Below are positions 44,931-51,484 of a stretch of DNA of 64,000 nt, piece after piece; the stretch's first letter is position 1; each line of letters starts with the position of its first letter. Both the position numbers and the translations under genes were made by a program. The notes under the pieces are model-generated. The model saw only the letters and a program-made list of their open reading frames with translations, did not search any database and was not told the origin of the DNA. This DNA is from Geobacteraceae bacterium. GTDB lineage: Bacteria; Desulfobacterota; Desulfuromonadia; Geobacterales; Geobacteraceae. The stretch covers positions 1 through 64,000 of the forward strand of contig WSYB01000003.1 of the NCBI GenBank assembly GCA_009773645.1, in the 5' to 3' direction.

Positions 44931-45060
44931 ATTCACCTCACAACAGCAGCCTGAATTACAGGTAAAGCATGGTTCATCATCAAACCTTTTCGACAAAATT
45001 CTCTATTTCTTTAACGCATTTTCCCGGTGGCCTCGCAGAACTCACACTGGAAGGAGTGAT

Positions 45061-46131
45061 ATGGATACGAAGATGACGCAATCTGAACTGCTCACCCAGA
45101 TCCAGCGCAGAAACGAGGAGCTTTCCATCATGATGGAGATCGGCACGGCCCTAACCTCTAGCCTCGACCTCCAGGAAGTCCTGACGATGATCATGGGGAA
45201 GGTGAGCACGCTTCTCAAGCCGAAGTTCTGGTCGCTTCTGCTGGTGGACCGGGAAACGGAGGAGCTCTATTTCGAGATTGCGGTCTCGCCGGTCGCTGCA
45301 AAGCTGAAAAAGGTCCGATTGAAGATAGGTGAGGGGATAGCCGGATGGGTTGCCGCCAACGGTCAGCCGCTCCTCATTGCCGATGCCCGGCAGGACGAGA
45401 GATTCGTCAGGTACGGGGACCTGAAGGTCTCCTTCACGACCCGCTCGGTGATCTGCGTCCCCCTGAAGGTCAAAGATCGGGTCCTGGGCGTCATCGAGCT
45501 GATCAACAGCTTCGAAGATGTCCGCTACGGCGAAGCCGATCTCATGGTGCTCTCGGCCATCGCGGACTTTGCGGCCATCGCCATTGAGAATGCCCGCAAC
45601 TATGAGCGGGTGAGCGAACTGGCCATCACCGACGACCTGACCGGACTATACAATGCCCGTCATTTCAACAGGATTGCCGACCGGGAGGTGGCCCATGCAG
45701 CGCGGTACGGGCACCCCCTTTCCCTGGTGTTCTTCGACATCGACCGCTTCAAGAGGGTAAACGACGCCCACGGCCACCTGGTGGGGAGCAGGGTGCTGGC
45801 GGAGACAGGAGGGCTCATCAAGCGGTACACCCGGTCTGTGGATTATGCCGCCCGGTTCGGCGGGGATGAATTTATGGTGCTCCTGCCGAACACCCCCAAA
45901 GCGGGGGCGCTGGTGGTGGTTTCCCATCTCAGGGACATACTCAGGGCACACCGCTTCCGGGCCGATAACGGCAAGGAGATCCGGATAACGGCGAGCTTCG
46001 GCATCGCTTCCTATCCCGACGATGCCAAGAGCAAGACGGAACTGCTTCGCCTGGCCGACGAGGCTATGTACGCCGTAAAAGGGACAAGCCGGGACGGAAT
46101 CCAGCTGTCCGAGCGGCGAGGGAAGAAATGA
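45061..46131 (+). CDS. GAF-GGDEF nucleotide cyclase, predicted hybrid (cGAMP/c-di-GMP) type
   Basis: A 356-residue cytoplasmic protein: short coiled coil, GAF sensor domain (about 20-175), GGDEF domain (about 185-350). The active site is RFGGDEF (267-271), with an inhibitory-site RSVD (258-261) five residues before it. In the substrate pocket the usual NDxxGHxxGD reads NDAHGHLVGS: Ser243 replaces the guanine-contacting Asp. In Geobacter hybrid-promiscuous GGDEFs this Asp-to-Ser change accompanies 3',3'-cyclic GMP-AMP synthesis. The product is thus predicted, not proven. AAGGAGTGAT precedes the start. Confidence 0.88.
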   Translation: MDTKMTQSELLTQIQRRNEELSIMMEIGTALTSSLDLQEVLTMIMGKVSTLLKPKFWSLLLVDRETEELYFEIAVSPVAAKLKKVRLKIGEGIAGWVAANGQPLLIADARQDERFVRYGDLKVSFTTRSVICVPLKVKDRVLGVIELINSFEDVRYGEADLMVLSAIADFAAIAIENARNYERVSELAITDDLTGLYNARHFNRIADREVAHAARYGHPLSLVFFDIDRFKRVNDAHGHLVGSRVLAETGGLIKRYTRSVDYAARFGGDEFMVLLPNTPKAGALVVVSHLRDILRAHRFRADNGKEIRITASFGIASYPDDAKSKTELLRLADEAMYAVKGTSRDGIQLSERRGKK

Positions 46132-46319
46132 CCCGAAATTGCGCTATCACAGAGTCGCTGAGGACACAGAGACACACCAAAGAGTTGTGGGTGTACCCGC
46201 AAAAACCCGCAAGGCTGGTACGCGATCAATGCGGGCCGGCGGCTGGTCGCCGGTCAGCGGGCGCGCTGTCATGAAGGCAGTGACGGTACTGCGCCTATTA
46301 CACTGCTGGAGGGGATGAC

Positions 46320-46907
46320 ATGCATAACACGCTCGAACTGCTGTTCGGCTCACGGACCAGGGCCAACCTCCTCGGCTGGTTTTTCGGCCACACGGAGGAG
46401 ACCGGCAACGCCCGACAGCTGGCAGAGGTGCTGCAGGAGGATGCCGCTGACTTAGGCCGGGAAATGGCGCTGCTGGAGGAGGCGGAAATCCTCCGGTCGA
46501 GCCGTAAGGGTACCCTCAAGCACTACCGGGCCAATACCAGCTGCCCGTTCTACCAGGAGCTGAAGGGGCTGGTGCTGAAGACCGCCGGCGCTGCCGGCCA
46601 GCTAAGGAGCGCACTCCGCGCCCTTGACGGGGTCAGCTATGCCCTCGTCTACGGTCCCTATGCCGAGGGGGAGGAAGAGGCCCACAGCGACATCGAGGTC
46701 ATGATCATCGGCGACATCGACCTGCCCCGGCTGGATATTCTCATGGAAGAGCTGGAAAAGAACCTCGGCAGGACCATCCACTATGTGGTCTATGAGCCGC
46801 AGGAATTCGCGGCTAAAAAACAGGCGAAGAACGGTTTTATCATGGAGGTGCTCCAGGGGCAGACGATCATGCTCGCGGGGGACCGGGATGCCCTTTCTGC
46901 GGCCTGA
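46320..46907 (+). CDS. winged-helix protein fused to a degenerate nucleotidyltransferase
   Basis: A 195-residue protein. Residues 1-75 look like an ArsR-type winged helix (ARQLAEVLQEDAADLGREM, then a wing RKGTLKHYRA). Residues about 100-190 resemble a minimal nucleotidyltransferase, but the usual GSxxxG...SDxD is YGPYAEG...HSDIE: Pro113 replaces Ser and Glu126 the second Asp, so activity is doubtful. Such proteins often pair with HEPN proteins; a broken HEPN gene lies 2.4 kb away. TGGAGGGGATGAC precedes the start. Confidence 0.65.
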   Translation: MHNTLELLFGSRTRANLLGWFFGHTEETGNARQLAEVLQEDAADLGREMALLEEAEILRSSRKGTLKHYRANTSCPFYQELKGLVLKTAGAAGQLRSALRALDGVSYALVYGPYAEGEEEAHSDIEVMIIGDIDLPRLDILMEELEKNLGRTIHYVVYEPQEFAAKKQAKNGFIMEVLQGQTIMLAGDRDALSAA

Positions 46908-47018
46908 GACCCTACCACCCTTCATCTTGCAATCTTGCATGCCTGACCCTACAGCCTCTCTCTACAGCCCCTCTATATGTGCTATTTTCGAGAACGTGCC
47001 CTAAACCCTGAAGATATG

Positions 47019-47047
47019 TTGAAAGGTGACCACATTTCATATATAAT
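47019..47047 (+). promoter_or_regulatory. sigma-70 promoter of the Phd/PIN module
   Basis: TTGAAA-N17-TATAAT: 5/6 and 6/6 matches, ending 33 bases before the antitoxin start. Confidence 0.7.
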
Positions 47048-47079
47048 AATAACTACTTTTTGAGTGTCGGGAGTTAATC

Positions 47080-47340
47080 ATGCTAACTGTAGGTATAAAG
47101 GAACTGAAGGCAAAGCTGAGCAGCTATGTGGAGAAGGTCGGTGCAGGCGAAGAGGTTGTGGTGACGGATCATGGCAAGGAGGTTGCGCTCCTGGTTCCGA
47201 TTTCCAAGGAGCGACAGGCTGTGAGAGCCCTGATGGATTCCGGCAAAGTGCAGTGGTCCGGGGGGAAGCCGAAAGGGACCTCCGGCGTCAGGACAAAAGG
47301 GAAGCCGCTGGCCGACACAGTTCTGGAGGAGCGCCGGTGA
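47080..47340 (+). CDS. Phd/YefM-family antitoxin
   Basis: An 86-residue antitoxin of the prevent-host-death type. The N-terminal domain (TVGIKELKAKLSSYVEKV...VVVTDHGKEVALLVPI) binds DNA, and the C-terminal tail, rich in Lys and Gly, would block the toxin. It overlaps the PIN toxin start by 4 bp (GTGA), the classic coupling. It probably represses the promoter just upstream. Confidence 0.85.
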   Translation: MLTVGIKELKAKLSSYVEKVGAGEEVVVTDHGKEVALLVPISKERQAVRALMDSGKVQWSGGKPKGTSGVRTKGKPLADTVLEERR

Positions 47341-47780
47341 TCATTTACCTCGATACCAGCAGTCTCGTTAAACTTTACGTGGATGAGGCATATTCGGACA
47401 GCGTCAGGGAGTGGACAGCAGAAGCGGAAGTAATCGCCACGTGCAGAGTAGCGCACCCGGAAACGCTTTCAGTCTTGACGAGGCGCTATAACAGTGGCGA
47501 CATCGCTAAAAGGGAGTACGAGAAGGTGGCGCATGTCTTTGCCGGGGAGTGGGGGAGTTATGCCGCACTCGATTTCGACGAGATCGAGGCGGGGCGGCTC
47601 GTGAAAAAATACGGCCTGCGCGGATTCGACGGGGTACATCTGGCCTCTGCGAAGCTTCTTGCCTCGGTCGATGCAAATGTTCAAGTTGCCTTTTCTTCCT
47701 TTGACGAAAGGCTTAACAACGCCGCGCGGAGGGAGGGATTTGTGGTCCTGGCGGCTGGCGAAGAATTGAGTTTGAAATGA
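47337..47780 (+). CDS. PIN-domain toxin (VapC type)
   Basis: A 147-residue PIN nuclease with its acidic site spread over IIYLDTSSLVKLY (first Asp), the Glu of VAHPETLSVL, GFDGVHLASA and SSFDERL. PIN toxins cut tRNA or mRNA. The GTG start at 47337 lies in the antitoxin stop. All active-site acids appear present, so it is probably functional with its Phd-type antitoxin. Confidence 0.85.
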   Translation: MIIYLDTSSLVKLYVDEAYSDSVREWTAEAEVIATCRVAHPETLSVLTRRYNSGDIAKREYEKVAHVFAGEWGSYAALDFDEIEAGRLVKKYGLRGFDGVHLASAKLLASVDANVQVAFSSFDERLNNAARREGFVVLAAGEELSLK

Positions 47781-47790
47781 CCAGTCCCGT

Positions 47791-47807
47791 GTCCGGGGCT
47801 GACCCCT
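47791..47807. repeat. 17-bp direct repeat, left copy
   Basis: TGTCCGGGGCTGACCCC occurs exactly here and at 51441-51457, bracketing 3.6 kb of toxin-antitoxin genes. Confidence 0.75.
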
Positions 47808-47844
47808 CTGATCGCCCTGGAGATGTACTTAGCGAATATATTTT

Positions 47845-47873
47845 TTGCTTATGACCCGGCACTTTGCTATTAT
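47845..47873 (+). promoter_or_regulatory. sigma-70 promoter of the hicB-hicA module
   Basis: TTGCTT-N17-TATTAT, ending 24 bases before hicB. Confidence 0.55.
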
Positions 47874-47896
47874 TGTCCTCAACAAAGGAGTTCACT

Positions 47897-48103
47897 ATGA
47901 ACGAAATTTTTTTCCTTGTTGAAGAAGCCCCAGAGGGAGGCTACGCGGCCAAGGCGCTCGGGGAATCTATTTTCACCGAGGCAGATACCCTCGAAGAACT
48001 CCACGCCAATGTGCGGGATGCGGTTCGGTGCCACTTCGACGAAGGGAAAGTGCCGAAGATGATCCGCCTGCACTTTGTCCACGAAGAAGTCCTCGCAGTA
48101 TGA
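47897..48103 (+). CDS. HicB-like antitoxin
   Basis: A 68-residue protein of the short HicB type (FFLVEEAPEGGYAAKALG, TEADTLEELHANVRDAV, HFDE), a partial RNase H fold that neutralises HicA. AAAGGAG precedes the ATG. The stop overlaps the downstream hicA start (ATGA). Order antitoxin-toxin is one of the two HicBA layouts. Confidence 0.85.
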   Translation: MNEIFFLVEEAPEGGYAAKALGESIFTEADTLEELHANVRDAVRCHFDEGKVPKMIRLHFVHEEVLAV

Positions 48104-48342
48104 AGCTGCCGCGTGACATCACCGGCAATGACTTGGCAAAGGCACTCGTCAAGCTCGGTTATCATGTCACCCGTTAGACCGGCAGTCACATCAGGCTTTC
48201 TGCAGTTGAAAACGGCGAACATCACATCACCGTACCCGCCCACAATCCCCTGAAAATAGGGACCCTGGCAGGAATTCTTTCCGATATCGAATCCCATCAC
48301 AAGCTAACGCGAGAAGAGTTGTTGAAGCGTCTTTTCTCTTGA
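48100..48342 (+). pseudogene. HicA-like toxin broken by one nonsense codon
   Basis: The frame MKLPRDITGNDLAKALVKLG... continues past an internal TAG at 48175-48177 into TGSHIRL, HHITVPAHNPLKIGTL and a normal end at 48342 (80 codons). HicA normally reads TRQTGSHIRL, so the TAG stands where CAG (Gln) is expected. Only one base is changed, just before the catalytic His region. The toxin is therefore probably off, leaving an orphan antitoxin, unless the stop is a sequencing error or is read through. Confidence 0.85.
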
Positions 48343-48388
48343 AGGCCCAGTCGAATTTTCGCTTCGATTTCCTGAGTCCGACAAGCTC

Positions 48389-49084
48389 CTAGCGCCGGTT
48401 GCCGAGGAGCCGCAGCAGCATCAGGAAGAGGTTGATGAAGTCGAGGTACAGGGTGAGGGCGCCAAGAATGGCCGGCTTGCGGCCTTCCGCGCTGGTTGCG
48501 GCCATGGCCTTGATCTTCTGCGTGTCGTAGGCGGTCAGCCCGGTGAAGACGATCACCCCCACGGCAGAGATGACCCAGGAGACGGCGCTGCTCTGGGTGA
48601 AGATATTGACCAGCGAGGCGATCACCACGCCGATCAGCCCCATGAAGAGGAAGCTCCCCCAGCCGGTCAGGTCGCGCCTGGTCAGATAGCCGTAGGCGCT
48701 CATGGCGCCGAACGTGGCGGCAGTGATGACGAAGGTGGAGGCGACCGATTCGGCGGTGTAGACGGCGAAGATGACGGACATGGTGATGCCGTTCAGGGCG
48801 GCGTAGAGGATGAACAAAAGTGACGCCATGGCGGCGCTCAGCCTGTTGATGGCGCCGGAGATGGCGACCACCAGGCCGAGTTCGCCGAGAATCAGGCCGT
48901 AGAAGACCAGCCGGTTGCCGAACACGGCATTGAGGATGGCCGGCGAGGAGACGGTGACCATGGCCATAAGCGCGGTGACCAGGAGGCCGCCGCCCATCCA
49001 GGCGTAGACCTGACGGATCAGCGTGTTACGGTCGATGGCGACTTGGTCGGCGGTGCGGGGGTAGTTTATTTTGAACTGGTCCAT
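48389..49084 (-). CDS. Bax inhibitor-1 family membrane protein
   Basis: A 231-residue protein with seven hydrophobic helices and the BI-1/YbhL/YccA signature around VFTGLTAYDTQKIK near the sixth helix; the conserved Asp pair works in pH-gated Ca2+ leak in characterised members. The C-terminus is LYLDFINLFLMLLRLLGNRR. Its bacterial role is not well known. It is an ordinary gene within an otherwise accessory stretch. Confidence 0.9.
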   Translation of the reverse strand: MDQFKINYPRTADQVAIDRNTLIRQVYAWMGGGLLVTALMAMVTVSSPAILNAVFGNRLVFYGLILGELGLVVAISGAINRLSAAMASLLFILYAALNGITMSVIFAVYTAESVASTFVITAATFGAMSAYGYLTRRDLTGWGSFLFMGLIGVVIASLVNIFTQSSAVSWVISAVGVIVFTGLTAYDTQKIKAMAATSAEGRKPAILGALTLYLDFINLFLMLLRLLGNRR

Positions 49085-49162
49085 GAGGATGTTCCTTTCG
49101 TTGTGAAGTTTTTAGCAAGATGTGATGTAAAGGTCCAAATGTCAAGCCAAACCTGAGTTTTC

Positions 49163-49315
49163 TCATCGGCTCTCGACAATATTCCAGGTTTCCGTTCTGA
49201 AGTCATACACTACTTTGGCCTTCCGCTCCCGCAGCTGGCGCAGGACCTGTTCGATCCTGCTTTCCAGGGAGCATTCCTCATTCGCCCATTCCCTGGTGAC
49301 AAACTCCGACAGCAT
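49163..49315 (-). CDS. short unknown ORF
   Basis: Fifty residues starting MLSEFVTREWANEECS, followed by an amphipathic helix rich in Arg and Glu. It starts exactly where the broken HEPN sequence of the other strand begins, so it may itself be a truncated piece. No family is recognised. It could be a non-coding remnant. Confidence 0.3.
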   Translation of the reverse strand: MLSEFVTREWANEECSLESRIEQVLRQLRERKAKVVYDFRTETWNIVESR

Positions 49316-49657
49316 GTTCCGGCGACCTGCTGCAAATCGTCGAACGCGATCTTGAGGACTGCCAGGCTTCCGCTGTTTCCATCGACTGGCAATTCGGCAT
49401 TGCCTACAACGCCGCGCTCAAGCTCTGCACAATCTTGCTGCACGCGGAGGGCTACAGGGCGGAGAAGAACCTCCAGCACTACACTCCCGCTGATTCTCGG
49501 GGCGGGCAGGAAAGGGGACGCCGATTTTCTCGATTCCTGCCGGAGCAAACGCAACGTCGTCGAGTATGACAGGATAGGGGCGGTCAGTTCCGCGGAGGTT
49601 GTCGATCTGGTTGAACTGGTGAAGGAACTGCGGGAAGAGGTTCTGAAGTGGTTGCGA
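49316..49657 (+). pseudogene. broken HEPN-domain gene
   Basis: One frame reads LLQIVERDLEDCQ, then AYNAALKLCTILLHAEG, typical of HEPN toxin or DNA-uptake-type helical proteins. Near 49483-49488 the frame shifts and continues as LILGAGRKGDADFLDSCRSK, RNVVEYDRIG, EVVDLVELVKELREEV. RNVVEYD is close to the HEPN RxxxxH/RNxxxY site. There is no start codon and a stop lies in frame just upstream at 49297, so both ends and the frame are lost. It probably once paired with a nucleotidyltransferase antitoxin. Confidence 0.75.
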
Positions 49658-50084
49658 ACAAGTGGGAAACTCCCGCAAGGAGGAAATAGTCATGACTTGT
49701 TTTGAATGCGGCGGCGAAATCATTCGCAAGATGACATCATTTATCATGTACGATACGGACCATAAACCCGTTCTATTCGAGGATGTTGAAGCGGGCGAGT
49801 GCACACAGTGCGGTGAAAAATACTTGGACGGCCATACCGTCGAGAAAATCGAAAAAATCCTGGAAGGCGGCGCAAGCGGCAGCACAAGAGAGATCAAGGT
49901 GCCGGTGATTTCCCTTGCCGCCTGAAAAACCACATCTCACCTCATGTCAGTTATAGGACGCAGTCCTTGAAGAATCCGGCTTGATCGAACGCGACAGCAA
50001 GAACCATGTTCTCGCCCCTATGAAAAGCTGACGATCGCGTTGCCGCTGACGGCATGACTTTGGAGATGGAAGGGGTCCTCGCAA
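49658..50084. repeat. 427-bp direct duplication, copy 1
   Basis: Aligns without gaps to 50887-51313 with few mismatches. It carries a YgiT-type antitoxin gene and the same downstream non-coding sequence. The left edge cuts into the HEPN pseudogene. Confidence 0.9.
49692..49925 (+). CDS. YgiT/MqsA-type zinc-finger antitoxin, copy 1
   Basis: A 77-residue protein. MTCFECGG and GECTQCGEKYLDG give a CxxC...CxxC zinc site of the MqsA/YgiT N-terminal type. GGAGGAAATAGTC precedes the ATG. Its usual toxin partner (DUF4258-like) is missing except for its last few codons (KWETPARRK, 49661-49690), so this is an orphan antitoxin. It differs from copy 2 by Met versus Thr at residue 14. Confidence 0.8.
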   Translation: MTCFECGGEIIRKMTSFIMYDTDHKPVLFEDVEAGECTQCGEKYLDGHTVEKIEKILEGGASGSTREIKVPVISLAA

Positions 50085-50092
50085 ACAGGCAA

Positions 50093-50347
50093 TCAGGAAA
50101 TCAGTCGGTCGTACTCCGTGTGAGTGCCAATCCAGAACCAGACAATTCCGTCTGGAGCCGAGACCCCAAGCGCCCGGTATCGCAGCCCCACTCTCACCGA
50201 CCAGAATCGGCTTATCTGCTTGAAGTGAAGTGAGGGGTGCCGAGGGTTTTGCTTCAAAAGTTCGAAATTGGAATCGGCAAGTTCCCGAACGGGTAGCGGG
50301 AGGACTTCGTAACACTCCCAGAATCGTGGCGATGCATAGTGGTTCAC
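50093..50347 (-). CDS. RelE/ParE-like toxin
   Basis: An 84-residue protein reading MNHYASPRFWECYEVLP, with FKQISRFWSVRVGLRYRALG and DGIVWFWIGTHTEYDRL, matching a ParE/RelE-like toxin group. The GTG start at 50347 overlaps the upstream antitoxin stop by 4 bp (GTGA); an ATG at 50359 would add four residues. Order antitoxin-toxin, both leftward. It appears intact. Confidence 0.8.
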   Translation of the reverse strand: MNHYASPRFWECYEVLPLPVRELADSNFELLKQNPRHPSLHFKQISRFWSVRVGLRYRALGVSAPDGIVWFWIGTHTEYDRLIS

Positions 50348-50547
50348 AGGCGCTTGCATTGGCCCTTGTCGTAATGCTCAAGTGCTTCCGCTGCCAGTTC
50401 GTTCAGCTTGCCTGCATGCACGTCCCGTGTGAATTGTTCGTCCCAATGGGCGGCATCGAATTTCGTGAACCAGGAACGAAAAGTGCGCAGATCAGTCTCC
50501 GAAAGGGTGGAAATCTGCTCTTCAATTTTTTTGACCACATTTGCCAT
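50344..50547 (-). CDS. antitoxin of the RelE/ParE-like pair
   Basis: A 67-residue helical protein (MANVVKKIEEQISTLSETDL, FDAAHWDEQFTRDVHAGKLN, ALEHYDKGQ). The WDEQFxRDVxxGKL segment is typical of the small antitoxins encoded ahead of such toxins. No clear DNA-binding fold is visible. It lies between the two 427-bp duplications. Confidence 0.8.
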   Translation of the reverse strand: MANVVKKIEEQISTLSETDLRTFRSWFTKFDAAHWDEQFTRDVHAGKLNELAAEALEHYDKGQCKRL

Positions 50548-50757
50548 GACAACTCTCTCGGTAATGTTTATTTGATGGGTGACTGATGATGAAATATTAA
50601 ACCATATCGGGTATCGCTATCAAGCGAATAGTTTCAGCGAATAGTTTCGGCATACACAAGGGATCTTCTGCGGAGACGCTGGATCTTTCTGAGAAGGAGG
50701 AGATTTAAAAAGCCTCTGGCAACCTAGCGTTCTATTGTCAACAATAAAGATTTGACC

Positions 50758-50806
50758 CTATATGCTCTCCTATATGCTCTCTATATGCTCTGACCCTATA
50801 TGCTCT
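50758..50806. repeat. CTATATGCTCT short repeats
   Basis: Four copies of CTATATGCTCT at 50758, 50770, 50781 and 50796 with variable spacers, in the gap between the RelE module and the toxin remnant. The gap 50548-50757 holds no gene that I can see. Confidence 0.75.
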
Positions 50807-50810
50807 CCCG

Positions 50811-50924
50811 GGCAAGGATCTGCATGTGGTATGCGGTATTGCTGACGATATTCTCTGGATCATTACCATCTACGAACCGACACCCGACAAGTGGGAAACT
50901 CCCGCAAGGAGGAAACAGTCATGA
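50811..50924 (+). pseudogene. C-terminal remnant of a DUF4258-like toxin
   Basis: The frame from 50811 reads GKDLHVVCGIADDILWIITI and then YEPTPDKWETPARRK to a TGA at 50922-50924 that overlaps the next start (ATGA). ADDxLWIITxYEPxPDxWE is the C-terminal end of the toxin usually encoded before YgiT-type antitoxins. The N-terminal part is replaced by the CTATATGCTCT repeats. Confidence 0.7.
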
Positions 50925-51313
50925 CTTGTTTTGAATGCGGCGGCGAAATCATTCGCAAGACGACATCATTTATCATGTACGATACGGACCATAAACCCGT
51001 TCTATTCGAGGATGTTGAAGCGGGCGAGTGCACGCAGTGCGGTGAAAAATACCTGGACGGCCATACCGTCGAGAAAATTGAAAAAATCCTGGAAGGCGGC
51101 GCAAGCGGCAGCACAAGAGAGATCAAGGTGCCGGTGATTTCCCTTGCCGCCTGAAAAACCACATCTCACCTCATGTCATTTAAAGGACGCAGTCCTTGAA
51201 GAATCCGGCTTGATCGAACGCGACAGCAAGAACCATGTTCTCGCCCCTATGAAAAGCTGACGATCGAGTTGCCGCTGACGGCATAACCCTGGAGACGGAA
51301 GGGGTCCTCGCAA
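50887..51313. repeat. 427-bp direct duplication, copy 2
   Basis: Second copy of the 49658-50084 segment, offset 1229 bp. The tract after the antitoxin encodes a short frame DAVLEESGLIERDSKNHVLA in both copies, which I do not recognise. Confidence 0.9.
50921..51154 (+). CDS. YgiT/MqsA-type zinc-finger antitoxin, copy 2
   Basis: A 77-residue near-identical copy of the gene at 49692 (Thr for Met at residue 14). Zinc ligands CFEC and CTQC. It keeps the original coupling with its partner (ATGA overlap with the toxin remnant), so this copy is probably the ancestral one and the 49692 gene the derived one. Both are orphans now. Confidence 0.8.
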   Translation: MTCFECGGEIIRKTTSFIMYDTDHKPVLFEDVEAGECTQCGEKYLDGHTVEKIEKILEGGASGSTREIKVPVISLAA

Positions 51314-51359
51314 GCCGGCGAGGAAAGGAGGCCGGAAACTTTGGCCTCCACAAAGACGA

Positions 51360-51390
51360 AAGGCGCGGAGCCAATTCCCCGCGCCTTTTT
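51360..51390 (+). terminator. intrinsic terminator
   Basis: GGCGCGG / CCGCGCC stem, 10-nt loop, five T. It is the first terminator after the second antitoxin. The rest of 51155-51484 holds the end of the duplication and the 17-bp repeat; no gene is seen. Confidence 0.75.
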
Positions 51391-51440
51391 CAATTCCAAT
51401 CCTTTTCTGCGTTTTGCAGGGACAAACTCATTTTGTCCCT

Positions 51441-51457
51441 TGTCCGGGGCTGACCCC
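51441..51457. repeat. 17-bp direct repeat, right copy
   Basis: TGTCCGGGGCTGACCCC, identical to 47791-47807. Confidence 0.75.
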
Positions 51458-51484
51458 ATTGTTTGCCCCGGAAGTTAGTTGGGG

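Noticed and set aside
44931-44996. N-terminal Cys-rich extension of the YjfB-like protein
   Set aside because: The ATG at 44930 has a good ribosome site and gives the family-typical start; the extension has neither.
47791-51457. 17-bp repeat pair considered as attachment sites of an integrated element
   Set aside because: No integrase, transposase or tRNA target is found between or beside the copies, so only a repeat is reported.
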